From Telopea speciosissima (taxonomy: Eukaryota; Streptophyta; Magnoliopsida; Proteales; Proteaceae), in NCBI RefSeq assembly GCF_018873765.1, contig NC_057916.1:13908001-13972000 (forward strand): a DNA stretch of 64,000 nucleotides. The letters run 5' to 3'. The notes beneath the pieces were generated by a model. It was given only the letters and a program-made list of their open reading frames with translations. It made no database searches and was not told the DNA's origin. Below, piece by piece: positions 1 to 13,405 of the stretch (position 1 is its first letter; each line of letters begins with the position of its first letter). Both the position numbers and the translations under genes were made by a program.

Positions 1-679
1 CTGTTTTGAGTTATTGCTTTGAAGCCAGTTCTTCAACTTCATGAACCAATGAGAACTGAGACAAATCTTTCAAAATATAGGGGAAAAGAAACGTGGGTAT
101 GGAAACTGTGGAACATGATAGAGTTACAGAATAGTTGAACTACAGTTTGATATGTCCTGCTTATTTAACATGTTAAATTCAACTACAGACACTACCAAAG
201 GTCCTTTATTTTATTTTAAAAGAGAAAAAAGTGGAATTGATTAAACAAGTCAAGAAATATATACTTTAGAATGTGGAATATATGTTCAAATGGCTATTGA
301 AACTAACAGGTGCTGACCTAGCAAAAGAAAAACACTTGCCTGAATGTTTAAGGCTTGGGTGTATGCTATCCCCGCCTCCCCAACAATAGTTTGTTTAACA
401 TTCAAAATGGAAATTACTCGGGAATCATGGTAGTTCATGCCCAATATGTAGGTCACTCCCTTCCATGTATTACAATATGAATCCTTTAGTTCTAATGCTT
501 TAGGAATCAACCCCATGGTCAATTCGCGGGTACAATCTTTATTGCCTTTCATTCTTAATGGACATTTATCATTTCAAAACTTAAATTGCGCTCAAACATA
601 ATAAATGACAAAAACTCAAGGTTCAGAAATCAACAACTTAATGTTGTAACATCTTATATAAAACATCAATTACAAGGAT
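1..679. other. AT-rich sequence without a recognised gene
   Basis: I see no coding exon here on either strand. It may be non-coding 3' sequence of the Copia relic that follows on the minus strand, or simply part of a long first intron of RPT3, whose N-terminal exons are missing from the window. No exon for the RPT3 N-terminal coiled coil or OB domain could be found. Confidence 0.4.
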
Positions 680-1440
680 TTACATAAGCCCCATACGCCG
701 AACATGTCCTACAAATACATTAGATGGGAGCCATTTAGTAAAAGGATTGACTATCATCTCCTTAGTACAATTTTTTTTTCCTATCGAAACACGATGATTT
801 TGAATATCCTCTTTTACAGCAAACTACTTAACATTTAAGTGTCTACATTGACTCACAGTGTACGTGTTGTTAGATAACCTTACTGCCACGTTGTTGTCAT
901 AGTATATTCGTTTGGCCTTTCTATAGACGGAATAAGCTGAAGGTCTGTGATGAAAAAAACGTAACCATGACGCATGAGAGAATGCCTCATAACATGCCAC
1001 AACCTTTGATTCCATTGTTGAAGACAGTCTTTGGTTGCTTCACACTTTTCTAGGATATCACACCTCCAACTAACAAAAATATGTATCCCGAATTGGATCT
1101 TCTTGTATCTCCTCATCTAGAATAGTCTGAGTCATAATATCCAATTAGTTCCAAATCATCAACATGTTGATATGTCAATATGTGATGCTTGGTGCCCTGA
1201 AGATATCTTAGTACCTTCTTCGTTGTTCGCCAATGTGGCATACCAAGATTTTTTTGGAATCTTCCTAGGACTCCCACTGCAAAGGGATGTCTGGCCTTGT
1301 GCATACATCAGACTGTCCGCTACAATTGCATATGGGACACTATGCATTTCTCACTCTTCTAAGATTGTTCTCGGAAGTTATTCCAAACTCAGTCTATCAC
1401 CTTTAATAGACCAAGCTTGAGGTCTCGGCTTATGAAGGAA
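680..1440 (-). mobile_element. Copia LTR-retrotransposon relic: end of pol (RT/RNase H)
   Basis: Read on the minus strand, broken frames give the typical C-terminal part of Copia pol. Recognisable pieces, in order, are SVPYAIVADSLMYAQ, then FAVGVLGRFQKN with KKVLRYLQGTKH, then LELIGYYDSDYS, then the RNase H portion (MESKVVACYEA, IYYDNNVAV, RHLNVK) and a tail like VNPFTKWLPSNVFVGHVRRMGL ending at a TAA at 680-682. Frameshifts near 1240-1300 and an in-frame stop after RHLNVK show that it is dead. The catalytic RT core, integrase and gag are absent, and no LTR pair was found. If RPT3 is intact, this relic lies inside its upstream intron. Confidence 0.8.
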
Positions 1441-2464
1441 GCCTACCTTAACTCAAATTTCAATTGGATCAAAAGTCTTATCTCCATTATCACTTCATAT
1501 GTATTATTTAAGGATTACAATAAGGAGTTGTAACATCTCCTACTTCTGAATAATTGAACCCGTACCTCTCCCACTATCTTACTAACTCCATCAACTAATT
1601 ACCATCTTACTAACTCCCTATAACTAACCCGCACATATGATATTACAAATAAAATAATTAATTTAAATTAGCTAATACGTAACATCTCCACAGGGTTAAT
1701 CCCTTGTTTGGAATCTACTGCAACCAAAAGCATCCCTAGGGCTGCCTTAAAGTTGCCTTGATTCCAGAACAAGGGTTGGTACTGTGGAAACGGCTTTCAA
1801 GGGGTGGTCCCCTTGCATCACTATTTTTTGCTTGGGTTTTGTGTGTGTGTGTGTGTGTGTGTGTTGGGGGGGGGAGGGTGGACCTTGCCATTTGTCTCTT
1901 CTGGCTTCAGCAGCCGTCCACCATGGCTGCTAAAAATCATACCAAAATCTATAATTCGATATGTTCACAAGCCAGCACACCCATCTGCCCAATGGTCATT
2001 GATAGTCAATGATCATTATCTTTTCATATAAAATAGCTAAGAGCTATGATGTCTCACAGCCATCTTGTCCCTAGGATCAGGTGTATGGAAACATCCTGAT
2101 TTCAGTATATTTGGTAATAACTATACCTCTAATCAAAACTGTGAATTCAATGTTAAGCGTATTTTATAGCCCAATAGATTGTGTTTTAATGAATAAAGAA
2201 AATTTTTTCCTGTGTTGAGCTAGTTTCTTAGCCTTTTTTTGGGTCTAAAATTGTTTCTTAACATCAGGGTGGAAGTTGTGGTCACTAATGTTTCATTATT
2301 TTTTTTTTCCTTCTTTCTATTGACTATTGACAGAATATTTTCATATTGCTGATTTATAACTTGTGAAATTGGTCTGGAAACGGGTGGTCTTTTTGGTACC
2401 TTATGTTGGAACTTGTCAACTTATTAATGAGGGGAAATTATAATGTTCAAAAAAGTTTGTGAAA
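1441..2464. other. Non-coding stretch with GT microsatellite and G-run
   Basis: There is no supported gene. A (GT)n tract at about 1840-1864 followed by a run of G dominates the middle. The short open frames across it are artefacts of the dinucleotide repeat. Confidence 0.5.
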
Positions 2465-2962
2465 TTTGTAAAGCTCACAAGTTGTCACATGGCAAGTAAT
2501 GGTAGACATGGATGGTCCTTGTTATACAGAATACAACACCCATCCCATCCTATCCTATCCCATCAGAAAGTCTCATCATAATGGTAATGTACAAATGTAT
2601 AATAGGGGTCATAAAATGGTTCAAAGTTGTATCAAATTACAAAATGCTTACCAGTAGAGTTTAGTTGCATCTTTGTGATTTTTTTTTTCCAGCTTTGGAT
2701 ACTCTTCTAATTCATGTCCATGCTCATTCTGCATTGAAATTTGATCAATGGGAGGGGTGGAGGTTCTGTTCTTAGAGTTGGGAGAAACTCCCCGTACTGG
2801 TTACCCACCACCTACGGTGGGAGGTGATGCATGTTCTTATAAAGGAGGACATGTGTCAACTCCCCACCATATGTGGAGGGTGCCAGTGCGAGGAGGTAAT
2901 CTTGACTCCTGTTATATGGATCCACCCAAAGTATCGACTTTGAATTTTGTGAGCTTTACAAA
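2465..2962. repeat. Segment bounded by a perfect 16-bp inverted repeat
   Basis: TTTGTAAAGCTCACAA at 2465-2480 recurs exactly as its reverse complement at 2947-2962. The enclosed DNA holds short palindromic pieces but no gene. No target duplication is evident, so it may be an old non-autonomous element or a rearrangement. It ends 70 bp before the RPT3 exon at 3033. Confidence 0.45.
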
Positions 2963-2966
2963 GTAG

Positions 2967-6314
<3,348 letters not shown>

Positions 6315-6715
6315 AGAGGCCTTCAAACAAACTGTAGCACACCCTTGCTTGCACACACTCTTCTTTTGACTTTTCTCCTTTCTGCATAAAAAATACACAA
6401 CCACTTATCATTATTAAGACATCTTTTGTATAATTATTTTCTTTGGTTCTCTATTAATTAAGTAAACATCAGTGTTGGCTTCCTCTCTCTTTCTCTCTCT
6501 CCCCCTCCCTCCCGGTTGGTACTCAGCTACAGAAAATCCATTCCTTCAAAGTATGGCATCAAATGCTTCCGATCACCATGAATTAAATAAATGTCACGGC
6601 TTGTGAAATTTCTTCTTGTTTAATCAAATTCACCATTTTGCTTCTGATATTAAAGCCCAAGAAATCAATCTGACGGTCAACAACTTGCACCGTAATCAGT
6701 TACAGATTGGACGTT
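6315..6715. other. RPT3 3' flank and presumed 3' UTR
   Basis: A/T-rich sequence with a CT-rich patch at about 6480-6512. It presumably carries the RPT3 3' UTR and polyadenylation region, but no single signal can be assigned with certainty. Confidence 0.4.
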
Positions 6716-8323
6716 TTAAATTATGAGTTAAATACATGTACCCCTTGTAATGCACTCAATATTCCTCGTACCCCCTAAGCTTCTGATAAGTTCACGTACC
6801 ACCCCTCAATATTCCATGTGTACCACCCCTGCTTTACCTCCTAATGCCATTTAAGTGCACACCAGGTATTAAATGTTAAAAAATTATCAAATTACCTTTT
6901 TTTTCTATCTTTTTTAAATTTTGAATAGACTTAATTGTCATGACCTATTTGCTAAATTTTGAAAATACCAAAATACTCTCATCTTCTCCAAATCATCATC
7001 TCTTTTTACATACCCACCACCATCACCCACCATTAACACCATCACAACATAACCGATCCATCATCCCATTTATTATTCATCTTATTTCATCTTCTACTTA
7101 TTAGCCAAAGATGCTGTCAAAATGCAACTTCCTTTGTTTTTTCTTCTACATCAACCTTGCAATGTCAAAGATCAAAGTTGACACCATAACAAACCTTGAT
7201 GGGAGGCAGCACCGAATAAAATGCTGGTTATAAAGGGGGAAAATTGAAAATAAACGAAACCCTAGAAATAGAAATTCAGCCAAACTGATGGGATGAATCA
7301 CTCAGACCTTTTCTTCCAATGCAAGTTTGAAAATGTACTCTCTTATTCTCCAGATCCACTATGTTACTATCCTTCTCTATATTCCTCTAACAATTATCTC
7401 AAAACATGGGCTTAGAAAACTGGTTACCATTGAAAGAGAGCTGTGAAGAAAGTGAGATTTCTATTAAACTTGGATGTTAATCGATGGAGGATTGCTTCGA
7501 TTATCGGTAGAACGAGCCAGCGGCGATTGAGCTTCAACGATCGGCCTGGTTTGCAGGCGATAAATGACGACAAAATCGATACAGAAGAAGTGATTGGAAT
7601 TTCTCCAAGAAGGGCACTTCAAAGGACAATGAGCTCTCCCTCTCCAAGGTCATCTGATGAAGCTATTGATAAGAAAGCAGATTTGTTTATTGAGAATTTC
7701 TATAATCGACTTCGGATGGAAAGGCAGGTTTCATTGAATCTTAGATATTGCAGAACAGATAGCTTGGAAAGCAATGGATCGGATTCGTAATGAAAGATGG
7801 GTTTTTGTTGAAAGGTGGAGGGAGGCCTGTGTTTTAGAAGGGAATCTCCTCGGTAATAAAGATCATTCTTTAATTCTTTTCCTTTTTTGATTTATTTCAC
7901 TTTTCACTCTGTATTCCCCACCCCACTACCTTTTTTCCGCTTTTACTGTTTTATTTTTTCTTTATTTGTTCGTCGCCTTCGATCAGTTGCAGAGAGAGAG
8001 AGAGTGGAGGGAAGAGAGAATGATGGAGGAAGTGAGGGGTGAAGAGAGAGAGAGGTGGTGGTACCTGTATATCCGTTCTACGGTGGTGGTGGGTATCTAC
8101 ATTGTAAAAGAAGATGAGGGTATTTTGGTCTTTTCAAATTTTAACAAATAAGTCAGGGCAATTAGGTCTTTCAATTTTAAAAAAAGGCAGAAGAAAGGGT
8201 AGTTTGATCATTTTTTAGCGTTTTAGACTTAAATGGTTTTAGAGGGTAAAGTAGAGGTGATAGGTTGGGGTACGAGGAATATTGAGTGCATTACAGGGTA
8301 CTTGTATTTTACCCTTAAATTAT
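6716..8323 (+). mobile_element. Pack-MULE 1 (Mutator-like element with captured gene), including TSDs
   Basis: The element proper runs 6725-8314 (1590 bp). A perfect 9-bp target duplication TTAAATTAT flanks it at 6716-6724 and 8315-8323. Terminal inverted repeats occupy about 6725-6992 and 8107-8314. Their outer parts share GTAATGCACTCAATATTCCT. The right TIR lacks an internal piece present in the left one. A 9-bp duplication and TIRs of more than 200 bp are the hallmark of the Mutator superfamily. There is no transposase; the interior carries a broken DUF761-type gene, which makes it a Pack-MULE. It lies 400 bp downstream of RPT3 and 91 bp from Pack-MULE 2, which has the same TIR family. Confidence 0.9.
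7406..7790 (+). pseudogene. Captured DUF761 (cotton-fibre-type) gene copy, frameshifted
   Basis: An ATG at 7406 opens MGLENWLPLKE. The rest of the protein continues in another frame from about 7434 (AVKKVRFLLNLDVNRW, then RRLSFNDRPGL) to the stop at 7788-7790. The C-terminal part, KKADLFIENFYNRLRMERQV followed by SLNLRY, is the short DUF761 motif of plant 'cotton fibre' proteins, whose function is poorly known. The two frames are reconciled if two bases were lost from a GA repeat at about 7435-7440. No intron is seen. Sequence before and after looks like captured UTRs. It sits in the interior of Pack-MULE 1, so it is a transduplicated, probably dead copy of a gene whose parent is elsewhere. 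Confidence 0.75.
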
Positions 8324-8396
8324 TTGATGAAGAACACTCGGGCAACTGCCTACAGAAAGTCAGAAGTAAGCTGGAGCGTTGGATTTGTTTTTTAAT

Positions 8397-10123
8397 TTTT
8401 TGTTTGGGTAAAGTACACGTACCCCCTATAATGCACCCAATATTCCTCTAACCCCCCTAAGCGGCTCAATATTCCATGTACCACCCTTCAATATTCCACA
8501 TACCACCCCTGCTTTATACCCCAAATGCCAGATAGGTCCAATCCGTTAAATACCACCGTTAGATGTCAAAATTTTGACCATTTTACCCTTTGCTCCATTT
8601 TCTTAAATCTGAAAAGACTTAATTACCATCATTTATTTGTTGTCCTAAACTAATTAAAAATGACCATTTTACCCTTTGTTTTATTTTTATAAATGAAAAG
8701 ACCTAATTGCCCTCATTTATGTATTATCCTAACCTAATTTGAAAAGACTATTTTACCCCTAAATATTTGTTCCTAAAAACCCCAAATATTGCCCTGACCT
8801 ATTTGTTCATAATATGAAAAGACCTTTTTACCCTAACCTAATTTGATAAGACCCTTTTACCCCCACAATTTGTTCTTAAGAACCTAACCCAACCTAATTA
8901 CTAAAATGCCCTTGCTAGGGCATAATTACCAAAATACCCTCATCTTCCCCAAATCTCATCTTCCCCAAATTCCATCTTCCATTTCTGAAACTTCTCTCAA
9001 ACTTCATAGAAAACGACCTTCCTGCCCTCATATATAAAAACTGTTCTTCATTCGTGCACTCTTCCATGCCCGTTTGCTCAGAGAACCTTCTCCTAACAAA
9101 AAATAGGGAGGATGTGTTACATGTTCACCCTTCTCCCTCTCTCTCTGTCGCTCGCTTGTTCTGGTCTCTCCCTCTCATTCATTTCTTCTTTGAGTCCAGG
9201 AATCTAGGGCAACCAAACGGCTCGGTTCGTTCCTTTCAGCCATGAATATCTTTCAATCTGTAGGCGATGTGATGCATTTGGTCAGTATTTTGATACTGCT
9301 GCTCAAAATCTATGCCACTAAATCATGTTCAGGTAACAAATGTAACACAACTTCTTCATTTCTTCTTCTTCCGCTTTGGGCTGGTGAGTGGGTTTCTTCC
9401 AGTATTTAATTGTATTGAGATTGTCTTGGTTGTAATGGTGGGGCTAAGATTTTTTAACAATCTTATGGAGATTAGGGATTTCGCTCAAAACGTAGGAGCT
9501 TTACGCAACAGTATTTCTGGCTCGGTACTTAGATCTCTTCACGGATTTTATTTCTCTTTATAATACTGTGATGAAGCTGGTATTCATAGCGAGTTCTGTT
9601 TCCAATTCCTAAGCTATACTGATGTTGGGTGTGTAAATTGTGCTTAGAAGTCTTAGGCAGCATTTTGTGTTCTCAACTCTCTCTGTTTCTCTAAGTACGG
9701 AGGCGCTTTAAGTTAGTTAATTTGGGGAAGATGAGGGTGGTTTTTAGGAACAAATATTGAGGGGTAAAATAGTCTTCTCAAATTAGATTAGGGTAATACA
9801 TAAATGAGAGCAATTAGGTCTTTTCATTTATGAAAATAAAACAAAGGGTAAAATGATCATTTTCAATTAGTTTAGGGCAACAAATAAGTGAGGGTAATTA
9901 AGTCTTTTCAGATTTAAGAAAATGGAGCAAAGGGTAAAATGGTCAAAATTTTGACATCTAACGGTGATATTTAACGGATTGTACCTATCTGGCATTTGGG
10001 GTGTAAAACAGGGATGGTATGTGGAATATTGAAGGGTGGCACATGGAATATTGACCCACTTAGGAGGGTACGAGGAATATTGGGTGCATTATAGGGGGTA
10101 CGTGTACTTTACCCTTTTTGTTT
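8397..10123 (+). mobile_element. Pack-MULE 2 (Mutator-like element with captured ERD2 exons), including TSDs
   Basis: The element proper runs 8406-10114 (1709 bp), flanked by the perfect 9-bp duplication TTTTTGTTT (8397-8405 and 10115-10123). TIRs are about 370-390 bp (8406 to about 8778, and 9728-10114) and begin GGGTAAAGTACACGTACCCC. The outer 60 bp closely match the ends of Pack-MULE 1, so both belong to one TIR family. The left side has roughly 180 extra bp made of further decayed TIR-like units. The interior carries two exons and the intron of a KDEL-receptor gene. No transposase is encoded. Confidence 0.92.
9242..9597 (+). pseudogene. ERD2: Captured exons 1-2 of an ER lumen protein-retaining receptor (ERD2)
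   Basis: Exon 1 (9242-9332) encodes MNIFQSVGDVMHLVSILILL followed by LKIYATKSCS and ends at a GT donor. Exon 2 starts after an AG at 9474-9475 and encodes GISLKT, a TAG stop, then [18 protein letters not shown] and [16 protein letters not shown] up to about 9597. This is the N-terminal part of the seven-helix receptor that returns K/HDEL proteins from Golgi to ER. Exon phase is kept across the 143-bp intron. The stop (9493-9495) replaces a Gln codon conserved in the family. Only about 75 of some 215 residues are present. Retention of the intron shows capture at DNA level inside Pack-MULE 2. CT-rich sequence at 9000-9241 may be captured 5' UTR. Confidence 0.88.
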
Positions 10124-11653
10124 TGATTATTTTAAAAATGAGGTATAATTTTGGTAATTCGTGTATAAAAGGAAAAGGAGAAGGAGAAATAAAAGAAGGG
10201 GGTTCCCCCATCCACGTCAACAATCTGTGTGAACCTTTATCGTTACATATGGACGGTTGGATATCTAAGCTATTTTAGCGATCCCCAGTCGTCGATGTTA
10301 CTCCCTTACGCAAGTCTCCTTCTTCTCTCGGTGTTGTCTGAAACCCTCTTTTTAAATCTCTTCAGACTTCACATTTTCTCCAGACCTGTTCTCTATCTGG
10401 TTTCTGTTTCTGTCTCCGTCTCTTTCTCTCTCTCTTTCTATAGTTGTAGACTGGTAGTTAGTTATCTGTTGGGTGTCTGCTGGGTCTTCTTTGTTACTTC
10501 CATGGCACCAGAAGAGGTGAATTAGTCTCATCTACTGTTCTTGGTGCTAGTTTTAGTTCTGCTGGAGTTGTTCTTTTGCTGTTAATGAGATTTGTGTTGA
10601 AATTCTCGGTCTTGGATCTAGTCATGCTGGGTCTCGATTCAGAGAAAGGTAAAAAGTCTTTGGTTATCATACTGGTGATATAGTGCAACCCCTCGAGTTA
10701 CGAAATACCCTTTCTTGGCAAAAGTATTTGGTTATCCTACAGGGCTGTTTTTTTCACTGGGTGAACCCACATTTTTAAGTTTCAAATGAAAACTGTGTTG
10801 TAATGGAGATTGGAATATCTTATAGTGTTTGGAATTGTAGCCAAACAGGTTTGGGTGGTATCGGGAAGTGGGCTACGTTCTAGTAACATGAGTTATTTTG
10901 AAGACCTGTGGACATTTTTTTCTTTCTTCGTTGAGTTAACAAATTATGAATATTAGAGTGAATCGAATCACTATGAAAATTTGAGTAACAAGAGTAGTTA
11001 TCTATGTAGCAACGGAATGTGATATCATTAGACAAATTTAAATCATTTGTCATTCAAAAATCGAGAGAGTCTAGTATTGTTTAGAGTATTGATACACATG
11101 AATAGTCTAGTGTTGTTTAGCATTGTTTATGGTAATTGATACATATGAATGGAAAAATAAAATACAATTGCGACAATAATAATTCACTTTTGAAGAAAGA
11201 TAAATTCCACCCTGAGTCTCTTTATATGATTGGATTTCATTTTGGGTACCCTAAACCAAATGGAGTTATTGGGCACCGGTGGGTGATGTCATTGTACTAA
11301 AATGCCCATGAGTATAATTTAAATTTTCATTTAATTTCCATTGACTTCTTAAATCAAGCTGTACCTTTTCTTCTCCTCTCTTCCCTTACTTTCCTTGATT
11401 CCTGCCTACCCTCTTACCCTTCCCCATCTCTCTTTGAGGGAATGTGTTTTGAGGACCAAAAAATGGATGATTTTGAATTTGAAACACGATGATGATGATG
11501 ATGATGATGATGAAGGATAAGTGGTTGCGCTTCCTGGCCAGCATAAGGGGATGTGTCATTTTTAGAGTGAGAGAGAGAAAGAGAGTTAATACTGGTTATG
11601 GCAATTAAAATTGGGCACCACGGTGGGTGGGGGAATGGTACAGTTGGTAAAAA
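10124..11653. other. Intergenic; UTR-like leader near 10270-10515, GAT microsatellite
   Basis: Pyrimidine-rich sequence at 10270-10500 followed by an ATG at 10501 (MAPEE, then a possible GT donor) resembles a plant 5' leader and first exon. No continuation was recognised, so I do not call a gene. A (GAT)n microsatellite lies at about 11488-11513. Nothing else could be assigned. Confidence 0.3.
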
Positions 11654-11751
11654 ACAATGCCAAACTAAGAGCCCGTCTAGCTCAGTTGGCACAGCGCAAG
11701 GCTCTTAACCTTGTGGTCACTTCAAATAAAAAAAAACACAATGCCAAACTA
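11654..11751 (+). mobile_element. Retroposed 5' part of tRNA-Lys(CUU) with A-rich tail and 14-bp TSDs
   Basis: From 11671 the sequence follows a plant tRNA-Lys(CUU) from its 5' end (GCCCGTCTAGCTCAGTTGG) through the anticodon arm (loop CTCTTAA) to GTGGTC at about 11716. The T arm and acceptor 3' strand are missing. Instead there is a short unrelated piece and a nearly pure A run (about 11726-11736). A perfect 14-bp direct repeat ACAATGCCAAACTA flanks the 70-bp insert at 11654-11667 and 11738-11751. This arrangement is expected of a retroposed tRNA fragment (minimal SINE-like tRNA retropseudogene) and not of a working tRNA gene. Confidence 0.8.
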
Positions 11752-11936
11752 TGGTTTAAAATATCGGGGATCAGGCGTATCGGTCGATCTGTATCAGTTT
11801 CAGCCGTTCTTTATACCGATATTTGTCCGATCCATAACGAAGTTTACATTGAAAATAAGGGGAAAACAATATAATCTGGCACAACATGTTACGAATAATG
11901 TTTATATGATTTTCATAATAACAACTATCAAAGTTG

Positions 11937-12009
11937 CGCCGTCTGTGGGAATCGAACCCACGACCACATGGTTAAAAGCCATGCGCTCTACAAGCTGAGC
12001 TAAGACGGC
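11937..12009 (-). tRNA. tRNA-Lys (anticodon UUU)
   Basis: A 73-nt tRNA on the minus strand. The acceptor stem GCCGTCT/AGACGGC is perfect, the anticodon arm carries TTT (CATGG-CTTTTAA-CCATG), and the T arm is GTGGG-TTCGATT-CCCAC. A and B boxes are recognisable and no intron is present. Odd point: the usually invariant GG of the D loop (G18G19) reads TG, which would weaken the contact between D and T loops. No run of four or more T follows the 3' end within about 60 bp on the transcribed strand, unlike most plant tRNA genes. It may be functional or newly decayed. Confidence 0.85.
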
Positions 12010-12458
12010 TTCACTGTAATTATTACACTACTTAATAATAACTAGATTTCAAATTATTTTCAAATTCTTTTTACTTACGAGGGACAATCCAAAGAACGTT
12101 ATAACTTCTTCATTGTTCTTTTTTTTTTGTTGGTAAAAATAACTTCTTCTTTGTTCAGTACTTTGGTTACAAGATGCACTTAATTTTATTTACAGATAGC
12201 TGCAACCAACCCTCAATTACAAAGTCTATTTGGTTATAAACAAACGCACCCTTTGTATATTCTGATTTCTTTTAGGGAAATTTACACATACCCTCCTGAG
12301 GTTTGACGAAAGGATATTTTTACCCCCCAGATTTGGAAAATTCTACGTACCCCCTGAGGTTTGCAAATGGTAACAGATAGGTCCATTCCGTCCGTTCATG
12401 ACTAACACTGTTAAAAAGTAGACTTGAACTGACGGAATTGCCCTTATAAAAAAAAACA

Positions 12459-12504
12459 CCTGCAACTCATCTTCCCCAAATCGATTGGAAAGATGAGTTG
12501 TAGG
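12459..12504. repeat. Palindrome copy A (TGCAACTCATCTTCCCC family)
   Basis: CCTGCAACTCATCTTCC pairs with its near-complement AAGATGAGTTGTAGG. The first arm is also the inner end of the left TIR of Pack-MULE 3. Copies B (12789-12835) and C (13906-13957) are closely similar. Confidence 0.8.
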
Positions 12505-12788
12505 TACATACAACTATACACGGGGAGAAACTAGAAAGGGAGGAAGCCATTACAGTTTCACTACTGCTTATTGGTTGGATTATTGAAGAAGAAGAAGAAG
12601 AAGAAGAATGAGGGTTGGAGGGAGGGGTGAGCAAAGCCTTCGCTTGCAGTCGTAGATTTCATCAATCTTAGCAAACCCTTCTCGCCCCACTTTCGAGAGA
12701 TCAGCCCTTCTCTGATATGTCATCTATTCTAAAAGAAAACCACTTAAGAACTTTCAAACTAGTCTTGAACTTACACCACCAAGGCCTC

Positions 12789-12835
12789 CCTGCAACTCAT
12801 CTTCCCCAAATCGATTGGGGAAGATGAGTTGCAGG
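12789..12835. repeat. Palindrome copy B
   Basis: A nearly perfect 47-bp palindrome: CCTGCAACTCATCTTCCCC pairs with GGGGAAGATGAGTTGCAGG across a 9-base centre. It lies in the interior of Pack-MULE 3, away from the TIRs. Confidence 0.85.
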
Positions 12836-13405
12836 TTTCAAAACCCTTTCAACCCTGCAACCCTCTGTTGTGTTGTCGATTCTGCCCTAGAAGAGCAGGA
12901 ATATCTGATGGTTAGATCTTTAGAATAGGACAGAATCGATTCTGCCAGAAAAGTGCCAAAAAAGTGAGGACCGCCAACCAGTTAAGAAAGTATAAATTAC
13001 TATGCAACAAATTCTTGGATCAGGGCCATATTGATGTTGAGGAACCCTTACTGATTGATCTTCCAAACCCTATAATATGGGACTGATCTGTTGGACAGAT
13101 TTTGGAATTAATTTCACTATAAAAAAACTGCCAAAAATTTTCAGAAAACAGAGCATCACGTAGTTCAGTTATTTGGGGCCTCCATCTGCTTCTCTATTAA
13201 AACTGACAAAATTCATCTTTTGTTCTTCTCACCAGAGATGTTCCATTAGAACCCATGGATGGAGCAATCAATGGGGATACCTGTAACTCAGGTCCAATTA
13301 GGAATCGAAGCTCGTGTTCTCAGTGGGATCGATTTCAGTATCTAAAATCCTAGGGTTTCTACAAGAACTTTTGCTAATCAAACTTCAATTTCCCAAACCT
13401 AAGCG

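Noticed and set aside
1758..2031. Overlapping open frames with Cys-Val repeats
   Set aside because: Translation of the GT microsatellite and G-run.
10501..10530. Possible first exon MAPEE with GT donor
   Set aside because: The leader-like sequence is suggestive but no second exon was recognised before the next elements, so no gene is called.
11711..11998. 95-codon open frame ending SVGIEPTTTWLKAMRSTS
   Set aside because: Its end is the antisense translation of the tRNA-Lys(UUU) gene, a well-known false protein signature.
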